Positions 16,327 to 25,846 are shown, counted from the stretch's first letter. The stretch is DNA of 64,000 nt from JAJDAN01 sp046583095 (GCA_046583095.1 JAYGDB010000143.1:1-64000); one strand, 5' to 3'. Notes: generated from the sequence alone by a model not told the origin. Translations and numbers: made by a program.

Positions 16327-16361
16327 AGAGACCGGCAAGTCCGGCGGCTGGGCCAGTCTCT
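16327..16361 (+). terminator. Possible terminator after the small membrane gene
   Basis: AGAGAC/GTCTCT arms extended by GGC/GCC across one mismatch, starting 3 nt after the stop codon, followed by C-rich sequence instead of a T-run. A weak candidate. Confidence 0.3.
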
Positions 16362-16475
16362 CCCCGGTGACGTCGCGAAAGCTGCGTGCGCAGAACGGCA
16401 CTGTGAGCGACCTCACGCGGAATAGTTGCCGTTCCACCACAGTCTCGGGCGCGTTTGCCGATAAGCACGAAGGCC

Positions 16476-17963
16476 ATGCAGCATCGAGACGTCCCCGCGT
16501 CGCCGCTGGACACCCAGTCGATGATGATCCCCAGCGTCAGACTGGGGGAGGACGCTGCACCCGGAACCCGTTCGACGGCAGGCCTCCCACCCGAGCTCGC
16601 GCTTCCCGAACAGGAGCCAGCCGCTCGGGGACAGCGCAACGCCGAGATCGGCGACATCCTCGAAGCCCGCTATCGCTACCGCCTCGTACAGCGTCTCGGC
16701 CACGGCGGCTTCGGCTCCGTCTTTCTCGCGGATTCTCTCGACGTGCGAGATCCAGACCAGGGCCCGCCGCCGCAGGTCGCCATCAAGGTCATCGGCTCGA
16801 CCGGAAACCAGCACGCGCGCAGCTCTCTCAAGCGCGAACTCGCCGCGCTGTTGGCGATCGAGCACGACCGCATCCCCACGCTCTACGACTGGGCGCTCGA
16901 CGGCGAGCGGGCCTTCGTAGCGCTGCAGTACTTCCCAGCCGGCAGCCTCGCCGACGCGCGCCCGTTCATCGGTCGCTTTGACGAGGCCCAGACATGGCGG
17001 CTGATCACCGATCTCCTGTCGGCCCTCAGCGCCGCTCACCGGGCCTCGGTCCTCCACCTCGACGTGAAGCCGTCGAACGTGCTGCTGGATGGCAACGGGG
17101 GCTTCGTCCTGACGGACTTCGGTGTCTCCCACTCATCCCGAATGTCGAAGGGCCTGCTGCAGCAGGGACGGATCGCAGTCGGACTCGGCACTCATGGCTA
17201 CCGCGCGCCCGAGCAAGATAGTTGCACGATCCAGAACTTCGATCTGCGTACCGACCTGTGGGGCGTCGGCGCGACCGCCTGGTCCCTCTACACGGGCATT
17301 GACCTCAACAAGCGCCAGGATGTCCTGCGCCGCAAGGCGCCGGGGAACGTCTTCGGTCTGCAGGGCCTCTCGGACGTGGCCCTCCGCTGCCCGCCGCCGC
17401 TCGAAGAGGTGATCATGGATCTCCTTCACATCGATCCCGGCATGCGGCCCGGCGGCGCCTCCGAGGTGCTCACCCAGATCAAGGCAATCGCCTCGGGCTT
17501 CGGCCTCGACTCCCGCACGCTGGTGAACGCCCACCGCTCGAACATCCACCCGGACGACATCCGCCGGGTGATCGACTCCCTGGTCGATCCGCTGTGGGCA
17601 TCGGTCTGCCGCGGGCCCGGTTTCGATCGCTTCTTCGTGCGCTTCGAAGATGGCGAGGTGCTCTCCGACCCGACCGACCACGCCTACCACACGCTGCTGC
17701 TCCTCTCCGGGCGCGTGCGCGTGGAGCGCCAGAATCGGCTGCTCGACATCGAGACCCGCGAGGGCAACCTGCTCGGAACCCTCTCGACCCTGACCGGCGC
17801 TCCCCGAAGCGTGACCTTGCGCGCAGAAGGCACCGTCTGGGCCTGCTTGTTCAACGAAGCCGAGCTCGAGCAACTCGTCACCTGCAATCCGTCGATCGCG
17901 GTACGCCTGATCCGCAACATGGCCGGCCGAATCGTCGACGGGCCGGTTCGACACTCCGGCTAG
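16476..17963 (+). CDS. Ser/Thr protein kinase fused to a cyclic-nucleotide-binding-like domain
   Basis: A 495-residue soluble Hanks-type kinase. After a 60-residue likely disordered N-terminus come the glycine loop GHGGFG (75-80), Lys104 in VAIK, the catalytic loop HLDVKPSN with Asp196, DFG at 214-216 and APE at 244-246. The usual HRD is HLD, so this is a non-RD kinase and may not need activation-loop phosphorylation. Residues about 360-490 look like a cNMP-binding/CRP-type beta-barrel (LLLLSGRVRVERQNRLLDIETREGNLLG region). No transmembrane segment is seen. ATG 16476 is chosen; a TTG at 16455 lies upstream. A tyrosine phosphatase gene follows 63 nt later. Cyclic-nucleotide control is an inference. 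Confidence 0.87.
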   Translation: MQHRDVPASPLDTQSMMIPSVRLGEDAAPGTRSTAGLPPELALPEQEPAARGQRNAEIGDILEARYRYRLVQRLGHGGFGSVFLADSLDVRDPDQGPPPQVAIKVIGSTGNQHARSSLKRELAALLAIEHDRIPTLYDWALDGERAFVALQYFPAGSLADARPFIGRFDEAQTWRLITDLLSALSAAHRASVLHLDVKPSNVLLDGNGGFVLTDFGVSHSSRMSKGLLQQGRIAVGLGTHGYRAPEQDSCTIQNFDLRTDLWGVGATAWSLYTGIDLNKRQDVLRRKAPGNVFGLQGLSDVALRCPPPLEEVIMDLLHIDPGMRPGGASEVLTQIKAIASGFGLDSRTLVNAHRSNIHPDDIRRVIDSLVDPLWASVCRGPGFDRFFVRFEDGEVLSDPTDHAYHTLLLLSGRVRVERQNRLLDIETREGNLLGTLSTLTGAPRSVTLRAEGTVWACLFNEAELEQLVTCNPSIAVRLIRNMAGRIVDGPVRHSG

Positions 17964-18026
17964 GCGCCGGAAGCCCAGCTCGGGGCGTTGCCGCGGGCGG
18001 ACCGGAGCGGTATCCCCTTCGGTCGG

Positions 18027-18506
18027 ATGATCCGTATCTGTTTCGTCTGCCTGGGCAACATCTGCCGTTCCCCGACTGCCGAGGGCGCGATGAGGAAACT
18101 GCTCGTCGATTCCGCGCTGGCAGACCGTATCGAGGTCGACAGCGCCGGAACCGCTGCCTACCACGCCGGCGAGCCTGCGGACGAGCGAAGCGCGGCCACG
18201 GCCCTCGAGCACGGTGTCCGCCTGACGAGCATCGCCCGGCAATTCACCGTCGACGACTTCGATGACTTCGACTACGTGATCGCGCTGGACCGGGAGAACC
18301 AGCAGACCCTTCGTACCCGCGCCCCGGGGCCCGACAGCGCCGCCAAGATCACGCTCCTGCGGAGCTACGATCCAGATCGCGGCGACGAAGACGACGTCCC
18401 CGACCCCTACTACGGTGGACCACGCGGCTTCGACCGCGTCTTCGAGATCTGCGAGAGTGGCTGTGCGGGCCTGCTCGCGCACATCCGCGCCGAGCACGAT
18501 CTCTAG
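18027..18506 (+). CDS. Low-molecular-weight protein tyrosine phosphatase
   Basis: A cytosolic phosphatase of the LMW-PTP fold. The P-loop CLGNICRSP at the N-terminus supplies the nucleophile Cys and Arg, and the general acid Asp lies in VPDPYYGG near residue 128. 159 residues, normal. It follows the Ser/Thr kinase on the same strand and precedes an SDR gene by 11 nt. Arginine-phosphatase activity, known in some relatives, is an alternative. Confidence 0.93.
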   Translation: MIRICFVCLGNICRSPTAEGAMRKLLVDSALADRIEVDSAGTAAYHAGEPADERSAATALEHGVRLTSIARQFTVDDFDDFDYVIALDRENQQTLRTRAPGPDSAAKITLLRSYDPDRGDEDDVPDPYYGGPRGFDRVFEICESGCAGLLAHIRAEHDL

Positions 18507-18517
18507 AGGAGAACCCG

Positions 18518-19303
18518 ATGATCCTGGACCGCTTCCGGATGGATGGGAAAGTGGCGATCGTGACCGGTGCTGGACGCGGCATCGGCGAGGGCTGTGCGCT
18601 GGCCCTGGCAGAGATGGGCGCCCGGGTCGTGTGCGCGGCCCGAACCCCGGAGCAGATCGAGGCGGTTGCCGAAAAGGCGAGCGCTTTCGGGGCTCGCGCG
18701 CTCGCCGTCCCCTGCGATGTCAGCGATCGCGCCCAGCTGGAGGCAGTGGTCTCCAAGGCGATCAGCGAGTTCGGCCGCATCGACGTGCTGGTGAACAATG
18801 CCGGCGGCTCGCCGCCGAAGGAGGCCCTGAAGACGAGCGAAGCCATGTTCGACCAGGCCTTTCACTTCAACGTCACCACCGCGTTCCTGATGTCGCGCTT
18901 CGCCGTCCCGCACATGCTCGAGAACGGCGGTGGGGCCATCGTGAACATCTCCTCGGCTGCCGGGCGCCTGGTGCAACCCGGCTTCGCCGCCTACGGGACC
19001 GCCAAGGCCGCCCTGTCGGCACTCACGCGCCTCCTCGGTAGCGAGTTCGCACCGAAGGTGCGCGTGAACGCGATCGCGGTCGGCTCGGTGCTTACCTCCG
19101 CGCTGGCCCCCTTCCTGGACGAGGAGACGCGAGGTGCGATGGAGAAACTCACCCCGATGAAGCGACTCGGCGAGGTCGAGGACATCGCCTTGATGGCCCT
19201 GTACCTGGCGTCTCCAGCCTCATCCTGGGTAACGGGCAAGATCTTCGAGGTGGATGGCGGAACCGAGTCCACGAATTGGCCGTTCGAGTTTCCGCCGGTC
19301 TAA
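18518..19303 (+). CDS. Short-chain dehydrogenase/reductase
   Basis: An NAD(P)-dependent SDR of 261 residues. The cofactor motif is TGAGRGIG, followed by NNAGG. The catalytic Ser lies in VNISSAAG and the Tyr-x3-Lys in YGTAK. The pattern resembles bile-acid or hydroxysteroid dehydrogenases and 3-oxoacyl-ACP reductases; the true substrate is unknown. A strong GAGGAGAA ribosome-binding site precedes ATG 18518. Likely in an operon with the phosphatase gene. Confidence 0.92.
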   Translation: MILDRFRMDGKVAIVTGAGRGIGEGCALALAEMGARVVCAARTPEQIEAVAEKASAFGARALAVPCDVSDRAQLEAVVSKAISEFGRIDVLVNNAGGSPPKEALKTSEAMFDQAFHFNVTTAFLMSRFAVPHMLENGGGAIVNISSAAGRLVQPGFAAYGTAKAALSALTRLLGSEFAPKVRVNAIAVGSVLTSALAPFLDEETRGAMEKLTPMKRLGEVEDIALMALYLASPASSWVTGKIFEVDGGTESTNWPFEFPPV

Positions 19304-19355
19304 GCAGCCGGCCGCCCGACTCCCACCGCGCGGCAACACCGGCGAGTACCGCTGT

Positions 19356-20444
19356 TCAGGGCCGCACCAGGTAGAACGCGTTGACGGGGTGGCCCAGATC
19401 CTGCTCGTCGAAGTGCCGGAAGCCGGCGGCCTCGACCATCTCGCCCAGCAGGCCTGCGTGGAGACCCAGCGTGCCGAGGCCGGCACCTCCGGGCTCCGAG
19501 AGCGCCGACGACATGCAGGTCATGACCGAAGTGCCGTACATCATCGCGGCCATCGGGTTGTTGGCAACATTCTCTTCGTAGCTTGCGTAGCACTTGATGT
19601 CGGCGATCAGCCAGACACCGTCGGGCCGAATCGCCCGGCGAATTCGACCCACGACACCCGCCGGGTCGGTCATGTCGTGGAGACAGTCGAAGGTGGTGAC
19701 GAAGTCGTAGCGGCCATCGTCGGGGATCGGCTCCTCGCGAGCGTCGTGGAAGGTCACGTTCGAGATCGTCGCCTCAGCGGCGTTGGCACGGCCGCGCTCG
19801 ATGGCGCGCTGCGAGATTTCGTAGCCGTGGAACTCGCTATTGGGGAAGGCACGGGCCATCTCGATCATGGCCACGCCCGTGCCGCAGCCGACATCCGCCG
19901 CGACGAGGCCGGCGTCGAGTTTCTCGACGAGGCCCGGTACCCGGGGCAGTGCCATCGGGACGAGCAGCGCCCGGAACCAGGGCGCAAAGCCGCGCTCGAC
20001 GCCCACCGCTCCCTCCGGGCCAAGGGCATCGTAGGGCAGCCCCAGTCCCGTCTGGAACGCCTCGGGCAGCTTCTCGGCGAGTTGCATCGTCTGCGGGAAG
20101 TGCGAGAAGAATCCCGCGCCGAAGGCCGGGTGCGATTCATTCGCGAGCACCGCCACGGCCTCCGCCGACAGGGCAAAGCGCCCGTCTCCCCGATGCTCGA
20201 GCACGGCGGCCGCACCCTGCTGGTGGAGCCACTCGCGTACCCAACGCTCCGACAAGCCTGTCTCCGCAGCGAGTTCGTGGCTGTCGAAGGAGTCGACTTC
20301 CGCCAGGGCGCGATACAAACCCAGACGATCGCCCAGGTAGATCATCGCGGACGTGACCGCGCCGGAGAACGCCCCGAAGACCGTCCGAGCAGTCTCACGC
20401 AGTTTGTCGCCGTCGAGTCCTTCTGCGGTCCTTTGATTCGCCAC
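19356..20444 (-). CDS. Class I methyltransferase with N-terminal winged-helix dimerisation domain (Rv2258c-like)
   Basis: A 362-residue small-molecule methyltransferase. Residues about 10-120 resemble the winged-helix domain of O-methyltransferases (LAAETGLSERWVREWLHQQ), and residues about 170-360 the SAM domain with VAADVGCGTGVA. The late conserved segment is TFDCLHDMTDP. Two adjacent GTG codons at 20447 and 20444 follow AAGGAGATC; I use the second for better spacing. The frame extends upstream to 20564 but is not protein-like there. Substrate unknown; divergent from an alcohol dehydrogenase. Confidence 0.88.
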   Translation of the reverse strand: MANQRTAEGLDGDKLRETARTVFGAFSGAVTSAMIYLGDRLGLYRALAEVDSFDSHELAAETGLSERWVREWLHQQGAAAVLEHRGDGRFALSAEAVAVLANESHPAFGAGFFSHFPQTMQLAEKLPEAFQTGLGLPYDALGPEGAVGVERGFAPWFRALLVPMALPRVPGLVEKLDAGLVAADVGCGTGVAMIEMARAFPNSEFHGYEISQRAIERGRANAAEATISNVTFHDAREEPIPDDGRYDFVTTFDCLHDMTDPAGVVGRIRRAIRPDGVWLIADIKCYASYEENVANNPMAAMMYGTSVMTCMSSALSEPGGAGLGTLGLHAGLLGEMVEAAGFRHFDEQDLGHPVNAFYLVRP

Positions 20445-20562
20445 CACGATCTCCTTCCAGGCGCGCCGGCCGACGGCGAATTTTGCGAACCCACTGGCTG
20501 CAGATGCGCGGCCGTCTCGCTTACAAGGCCCTAGACTACCCCGCCCCAACCGAGGAGTCGCC

Positions 20563-21663
20563 ATGCGCGCCGCCGTTCTGGAAACCGTGGGTCAACCCCT
20601 GGTCGTGACAAACGACGTCGACATCGCCGAACCGGGCCCCGGACAGGTCCGGATCGCGGTATCGCACTGCGGCGTGTGCCACTCGGACCTGAGCATCGTG
20701 AACGGCAGCTTTCCCGTCGAACCGCCGGTGGTGCTCGGCCACGAGGCGACCGGGACCGTCGAGTCCGTGGGCGAAGGCGTCACGATGCTGGCTCCGGGCG
20801 ACGCGGTCGTGCTGACACCCTGCCCTCCTTGCGGGCGCTGCTACGGCTGCATCCGGGGAGAACCCGGAACCTGCGTGAACACCGGCGCCCTGTTCGCCAA
20901 CACACTGCTCGACGGAACCACGCCTCTGTCACGCAAGGGTGAGCCCGTGAAGCGCGGCCTCGGAGTTGCGGCCTTCGCGGAGTACGTCGTCACGTCGGAG
21001 ACGGGTGCCGTCAAGATCTCGGAAGACGTCCCCCTCGACGTGGCATGCGTGATCGGATGCGCGGTCCAGACGGGCGTGGGCGCGGTGCTGAATACCGCGC
21101 AGGTCGAGACCGGGGCCACAGTTCTCGTCATGGGCCTCGGCGGCATCGGGATCTCGGTGGTCCAGGGCGCGCGGCTCGCAGGAGCCGCCCGCATCATCGT
21201 CTCGGACCCGATCCTGGAACGTCGCGCGGTCGCCCAGCAGCTCGGTGCCACGGATCTGCTGGATCCGACCAGCGACGACGTGGTCACTGCGGCGCGCGAT
21301 CTCACGGGCGGCGTGGGAGTCGACTACGCGTTCGAGTGCGCAGGCGTCGCGGCGCTCGTCAACGTCGGGGTCTTCGCGACTCGTTCCGGCGGCACGACGG
21401 TCTGCGTCGGAGCTCCGCCAATCGATCAGGCGATCACCCTCGCTCCCGCCGCGCTCTTCGGAGCCGGAGAGAAGAAGCTGCTCGGCTGCCTGCTCGGCAG
21501 TTCGAACTCGCTCCTCGAGATCCCGCGACTCGTCTCCCTGTGGCAGACCGGGCAGCTCGATCTCGACGTCCTCATCAGCAACCGCCGCCCTCTCGAAGAG
21601 ATCAACCACGCCATGGAAGATCTCGAAGCGGGCCGGGGAGTCCGTACGGTTCTCACGCTCTAG
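20563..21663 (+). CDS. Zinc-dependent alcohol dehydrogenase
   Basis: A 366-residue medium-chain dehydrogenase. It has the catalytic zinc ligand region CGVCHSDL and GHEATG, a four-cysteine structural zinc lobe (CPPCGRCYGC with a later Cys in GEPGTC), and the NAD-binding VLVMGLGGIG. The acidic residue at the end of the second strand (SDP) favours NAD. The type resembles the mycothiol/formaldehyde and class III-like alcohol dehydrogenases. AGGAG precedes ATG 20563. It converges on the CoA-transferase gene. Confidence 0.93.
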   Translation: MRAAVLETVGQPLVVTNDVDIAEPGPGQVRIAVSHCGVCHSDLSIVNGSFPVEPPVVLGHEATGTVESVGEGVTMLAPGDAVVLTPCPPCGRCYGCIRGEPGTCVNTGALFANTLLDGTTPLSRKGEPVKRGLGVAAFAEYVVTSETGAVKISEDVPLDVACVIGCAVQTGVGAVLNTAQVETGATVLVMGLGGIGISVVQGARLAGAARIIVSDPILERRAVAQQLGATDLLDPTSDDVVTAARDLTGGVGVDYAFECAGVAALVNVGVFATRSGGTTVCVGAPPIDQAITLAPAALFGAGEKKLLGCLLGSSNSLLEIPRLVSLWQTGQLDLDVLISNRRPLEEINHAMEDLEAGRGVRTVLTL

Positions 21664-21684
21664 CAAGGGTCGTGCGACAGACTC

Positions 21685-22887
21685 CTAGCCGGCGTCGAGG
21701 GCCTTCTCGATCTCTTCCGGTGTCAGGCCGGCTTCCGCGAGGACCTGCTTCGAGTCCTCACCCAAGCCGGGTGCGGGACGCCGGCTCCGAAGCTCGAATC
21801 CCGACATCCGGAGCGGCGGCGCCACCGACAGGAACTCGCCGGCAGTGGGATGCTCGGTGGTCTGGACGACCCCGGCCTCCCGCACCTGGGGATCGGAGAT
21901 GGCCTCGGCGAGGGTCTGCATCGGAGCACAGATGATCGTGTACCCCGCCAGGTGCCTCTCCCACTCCGCGAGGGTTCGCTCCGCGATCCGCGTCGCGAGT
22001 CGCGCGGTGAGCACCTCCGAGTTGCGGTAGCGCTCGATCGGGCCCTCGAACCGCTCGTCCTCGAGCAGTTCGTCGAGATCGAGGGCATGGCACAACTCGG
22101 GCCAGTAGCGACCCGACTCGATCATCACGAGGAAGAGCCAGCGCCCGTCCTTCGTCTGATAGTGATTCCAGAGCGGATTCCGCGGGCGCTCGCGATCGTG
22201 ATTCGGCGGCGACTGCCCGGTTACGAGCGTGTTCGAAGCATCGTTGCCCTGGATGTAGAAGCCGATGTGCATCAGGTTGACGTCGATCACCTGCCCTTCC
22301 CCGGTCTGATCCCTCACGCGCAGCGCCGAGAGAATCCCCGTGACGAGAGCCAGGGCGGCCGCGTGATCCCCGACACCGGGTCGCAAGAAGGACGGGGGTA
22401 CGCCTTTGTCACGCATCGTGTCCATGAAGCCGGTGCGAGCCCAGTAGGCCGTGTAGTCGAAGGCCGGCTGGTTGGCCTCGGGGCCGGCTGGACCATATCC
22501 GCTCATGCTGGCGAAGATCAGCGCGGATCGTTGCGCGCGCAGGCTCTCGGCGTCGATCCCGTACTTCTTCTGCCGATGCGGGAGCATGTTCGTCAGAACG
22601 ACGTCGGCGCCATCGATGACGCGCATCAACGCATCTCGCGCCGCTTCCTTCGTGATGTCGAGAGCCAGCGACCGCTTGCCCCGGTTGTCCATCTGGAAGT
22701 GCGGCGCTTCGGAGAAGTCGCTCTTGTAACCCCCGGTGCGAGGCGTCGAGTAGCGGTAGACCTCACCCCGCGGCACCTCCACCTTCACGACGTCCGCTCC
22801 GAGATCGGCGAGCAGTGCCCCACCCGCCGGCGCGGCGACGAAGCTCGCGATCTCCACGACACGGATTCCGGCCAGAGGTGCAGTCAA
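21685..22887 (-). CDS. Family III CoA-transferase (CaiB/BaiF)
   Basis: These enzymes swap CoA between carboxylic acids. The 400-residue protein starts PLAGIRVVEIASFVAAPAGG, has the CoA-binding VVKVEVPRGE segment and the catalytic Asp in GVGDHAAALAL, followed by a typical C-terminal domain. The start is TTG at 22887 with GGGAGAAG 6 nt upstream; no ATG is nearby. Likely substrates are carnitine-, bile-acid- or methylsuccinate-like acids, but this cannot be resolved. It is downstream of xylB on the same strand with a 72-bp gap. Confidence 0.92.
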   Translation of the reverse strand: MTAPLAGIRVVEIASFVAAPAGGALLADLGADVVKVEVPRGEVYRYSTPRTGGYKSDFSEAPHFQMDNRGKRSLALDITKEAARDALMRVIDGADVVLTNMLPHRQKKYGIDAESLRAQRSALIFASMSGYGPAGPEANQPAFDYTAYWARTGFMDTMRDKGVPPSFLRPGVGDHAAALALVTGILSALRVRDQTGEGQVIDVNLMHIGFYIQGNDASNTLVTGQSPPNHDRERPRNPLWNHYQTKDGRWLFLVMIESGRYWPELCHALDLDELLEDERFEGPIERYRNSEVLTARLATRIAERTLAEWERHLAGYTIICAPMQTLAEAISDPQVREAGVVQTTEHPTAGEFLSVAPPLRMSGFELRSRRPAPGLGEDSKQVLAEAGLTPEEIEKALDAG

Positions 22888-22959
22888 GAGTCTTCTCCCA
22901 GGCGGAGGATGATCGCACGGACGACCGTAGGCGATGCGGCTCGCTCGAGCGAGGCGAGT

Positions 22960-24435
22960 TCAGCCGGCAAACCGCTCACGCAGAGAGCGATACAGCCGGC
23001 CGAACTCTTCCCGGCGCGGACCCAACGCGTCTCGTAGTCCGGGCTCCACTTCCAGGACACGATCCACGGGCGGCTGCGTGCAGACGTCCTCGGGTGCCTC
23101 GCGGGTCACCGAAAGGCGACCCAGGCGGGCGGCGCCGAGAGCCGGTCCCACCTCGGCGCCGGCAGACCGCGTGAGGGGGCGGCCGAGAGCAGACGCCAGG
23201 ATCCGCGCCCACAGCTCGCTCTGCGCGCCACCCCCGATCAGCGCGACGCTTTCGATCGGAGCGCCCGAGGCGAGGAGTGCGTCCTGCCCGTCGGCGAGTG
23301 CGAACGAGACACCCTCGAGCACCGCGAGCACCAGCTGTCCAGGACCGGTGTCGTGCGTCATACCGAAGAAGACGCCGCGCGCGTGGGGATCGTTGTGCGG
23401 CGTGCGCTCCCCCGAGAGATACGGGAGGAAGCACGGCACCGCATTCGAGAAGCCCGCTTCGTCGAGGGCCGACTGAGCCAGCGCGAGTGCGGCCGGCTCG
23501 TTCGCCGCGCCGACGAGCCGGGTCACCCACGTGAGACAGCTCGCAGCGCTGAGAATCACCGACATCTGGTGCCAGCGTTCGGGCAAGCAGTGACAGAATG
23601 CGTGAACGGCTCGCTCTGGATTCGGCGCGAAGTGATCCCCCGCAACGAAGTACACCCCGGACGTCCCCAGGGCCAGGAAGCCCTGCGCCGCGCTGATGAT
23701 GCCCGCCCCGACGGCCCCCGCCGCCTGATCCCCCGCGCCGCCCGCCACGACGACGCGTGGGCCCATTCCCCAGCGTGTCGCGAACTCGGGGAGGAGCTCT
23801 CCGGTCGCCTCGCTGCCTTCGACGAGACGCGGCATCGCGGAGAGCGAGAGCCCGGTCGCCTCGACGAGATCCGGCGACCACCTCCTCCGGCCTACGTCGA
23901 GCCACAGGGTTCCCGAGGCGTCCGACATTTCCGATGCGTGCTCGCCCGTGAGGCGCAGACGCAGGAAGTCCTTCGGCAGCAGCACCCGATGGACCCGCTG
24001 TGCAACCTCCGGCTCGTGCTCGGCCAACCACAACAGCTTCGGGGCCGTGAAGCCGGGCATCACGAGATTGCCGGTCGTCTCGCGAACCGACGGCACGCGC
24101 CGCTCGAGCTCTTCGCAGGCGGCTGCGCTGCGCCCGTCGTTCCACAAGATCGCCGGCCGCAGCACCTCGTCCGAGGCGTCGAGCAGCGTTGCACCGTGCA
24201 TCTGGCCCGACAGGCCGATGCCGCGCACCGCCGCGACCGCGTCGGGCGAGCGATCCCGCAGCGCATCGACGGCCGCGCACGTCGCTGTCCACCAGGCCGC
24301 GGGATCCTGCTCCGACCACAGGGGTCGAGGACGGCTCACGACGAGCGGCGCGCTCGCCTGGTCGACGATCTGGTCGGCCTCGTCGAGGACGATCGCCTTG
24401 ACGCCCGACGTTCCGAGATCGATGCCGAGGAACAT
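22960..24435 (-). CDS. xylB: Xylulokinase
   Basis: A FGGY-family sugar kinase phosphorylating D-xylulose with ATP. It starts MFLGIDLGTSGVKAIVLDE, contains GLSGQMHGATLLD and ILWNDGRS (substrate segments with the catalytic Asp), then the C-terminal GGGAQSELW nucleotide site. 491 residues, full length. No xylose isomerase or transporter is near, so a role on another ketopentose or polyol remains possible. On the minus strand CATAAT lies 8 nt before the ATG and no Shine-Dalgarno is seen. Confidence 0.92.
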   Translation of the reverse strand: MFLGIDLGTSGVKAIVLDEADQIVDQASAPLVVSRPRPLWSEQDPAAWWTATCAAVDALRDRSPDAVAAVRGIGLSGQMHGATLLDASDEVLRPAILWNDGRSAAACEELERRVPSVRETTGNLVMPGFTAPKLLWLAEHEPEVAQRVHRVLLPKDFLRLRLTGEHASEMSDASGTLWLDVGRRRWSPDLVEATGLSLSAMPRLVEGSEATGELLPEFATRWGMGPRVVVAGGAGDQAAGAVGAGIISAAQGFLALGTSGVYFVAGDHFAPNPERAVHAFCHCLPERWHQMSVILSAASCLTWVTRLVGAANEPAALALAQSALDEAGFSNAVPCFLPYLSGERTPHNDPHARGVFFGMTHDTGPGQLVLAVLEGVSFALADGQDALLASGAPIESVALIGGGAQSELWARILASALGRPLTRSAGAEVGPALGAARLGRLSVTREAPEDVCTQPPVDRVLEVEPGLRDALGPRREEFGRLYRSLRERFAG

Positions 24436-24443
24436 GCCCGGGG

Positions 24444-24512
24444 ATTATGGCACCTCCTCGCCGGAGGGCGGGCTCCAGCGGCCACGCGCTCCGGGCGAAC
24501 CCCGCCTAGAAT
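24444..24512. promoter_or_regulatory. Divergent -10 elements for xylB and the hydrolase gene
   Basis: CATAAT on the minus strand (24449-24444) is 8 nt from the xylB ATG; TAGAAT on the plus strand (24507-24512) is 6 nt from the hydrolase ATG. Both are 5/6 matches to the -10 consensus. No clear -35 accompanies either. Placement implies leaderless transcripts. Confidence 0.55.
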
Positions 24513-24518
24513 CCAGCC

Positions 24519-25466
24519 ATGGCCCCCCTGCTCGAGACACACGAAGCCCAAAAGCGATTCATCGACGCCGGAGGGCGCCGCTTCGAGGTACACACCGCCG
24601 GCGACGACTCCAGCAAGCGACTCGCCCTGCTGCTGCACGGCTTTCCCGAGCACGCGATCTCCTGGCGCCACCAGCTGCCGATGCTGGCAGGCCTGGGCTA
24701 CCGGGTGTGGGCGCCCAACCAACGAGGGTACGGGCTGAGCCACCGGCCGCCGGAAGTCGCCGACTACTCGCTCGCACATCTCGTCGACGACGTCGGCGTC
24801 CTGATCGACGCCTCGGGAGCCGAGCACGTCACCCTCTTCGGCCACGATTGGGGAGGCGCCGTCGCCTGGGCGGCCGCGCTCACCCATGCCCGCCCGCAGA
24901 TCGAGCGACTCGTCGTGATGAACCTGCCGCACCCGCAGAAATTCGCGGAGAACCTGCGCGGCAACTGGCGGCAGCGAATTCGCTCCTTGTACATACTCTT
25001 CTTCCAGATTCCCGGGTTGCCCGAGTGGTTGCTCACCCGCAACAATGCCCAACTCGTCGCGACTGTCTTCGCCCAGGGCAGCGGCCGGCCGGATCTCTTC
25101 CCCCAGGAGGTGCTCGAGGTCTATCGCGAGAACGCCCTGCAGCCAGGCGCCGCGACAGCCATGCTCAACTGGTACCGAGCGGCGGTGCGCGGACGCGGGG
25201 ATCTCGGCGATCGCTTCCTGGGCGAGGGAAAGCTCGATATCCCGACCCTGATGGTCTGGGGCGAGAACGACAAGGCACTCGGGAAGGAACTCACCTACGG
25301 AACCGAAGAGCTCGTCGAGGACTTCACGCTTCGCTACCTGCCCACGTCCCACTGGGTCAACCAGGAGGCCCCGGAAGAAGTGAATCGCATCGTCGAGGCC
25401 TGGTTGACCGGACAGCCCGTGCCGGACTTCGAGACAGACCGCGCGAGCGGGGAGGAAGCAACGTGA
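24519..25466 (+). CDS. Alpha/beta hydrolase, epoxide-hydrolase-like
   Basis: A 315-residue hydrolase. The oxyanion loop is LLLHGFPE, the nucleophile Asp lies in LFGHDWGG, the later acid in PTLMVWGENDKAL, and the catalytic His in PTSHWVNQEAPEEVN. The HGFPE and GHDWGG combination is typical of epoxide hydrolases and of haloalkane or fluoroacetate dehalogenases. No signal peptide. The stop overlaps the RidA start, so the two are co-translated. Confidence 0.9.
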   Translation: MAPLLETHEAQKRFIDAGGRRFEVHTAGDDSSKRLALLLHGFPEHAISWRHQLPMLAGLGYRVWAPNQRGYGLSHRPPEVADYSLAHLVDDVGVLIDASGAEHVTLFGHDWGGAVAWAAALTHARPQIERLVVMNLPHPQKFAENLRGNWRQRIRSLYILFFQIPGLPEWLLTRNNAQLVATVFAQGSGRPDLFPQEVLEVYRENALQPGAATAMLNWYRAAVRGRGDLGDRFLGEGKLDIPTLMVWGENDKALGKELTYGTEELVEDFTLRYLPTSHWVNQEAPEEVNRIVEAWLTGQPVPDFETDRASGEEAT

Positions 25467-25846
25467 GCGCACGCAAGGTCACCGTCGATGGTGTCGGAAA
25501 GCTACCCGCCTTCTGCCACGCCAGCGTGGCGGGCGAATTCATCTACGTCTCCGGCACCCTCGGAACGAAGACCGGGAGCTTCGAACTGGTGGACGGCGGC
25601 ACAGGCCCCGAGACCACCCAGACCCTTCGCAACATCGAGACGATCCTCGAGGGCTGTGGCGCGGGCCTCGAGCACCTCGTGAAGATCAACGTCTTCCTGA
25701 CGGACATGACGACCTTCCGGGACATGAACGAGGCCTATCTCGAGGTGATCGGCGCCTCGCCGCCGGCACGCATCACTGTGGGCTGCTCGGGACTCGCCCT
25801 GGGCGCCGCCGTGGAGATCGATGCAGTCGCCTACACGGGGCCCTGA
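25463..25846 (+). CDS. RidA/YjgF family enamine/imine deaminase
   Basis: Rid proteins hydrolyse reactive enamines and imines. This 127-residue protein has the family core VKINVFLTDMTTFRDMNEAY and ends PPARITVGCSGLALGAAVEIDAVAY; the Arg in PPAR corresponds to the catalytic Arg of RidA. GTG 25463 overlaps the upstream stop (GTGA). The pairing with an alpha/beta hydrolase may mean a small catabolic module. Its stop abuts the nqrM stop on the opposite strand with no gap. Confidence 0.9.
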   Translation: MSARKVTVDGVGKLPAFCHASVAGEFIYVSGTLGTKTGSFELVDGGTGPETTQTLRNIETILEGCGAGLEHLVKINVFLTDMTTFRDMNEAYLEVIGASPPARITVGCSGLALGAAVEIDAVAYTGP

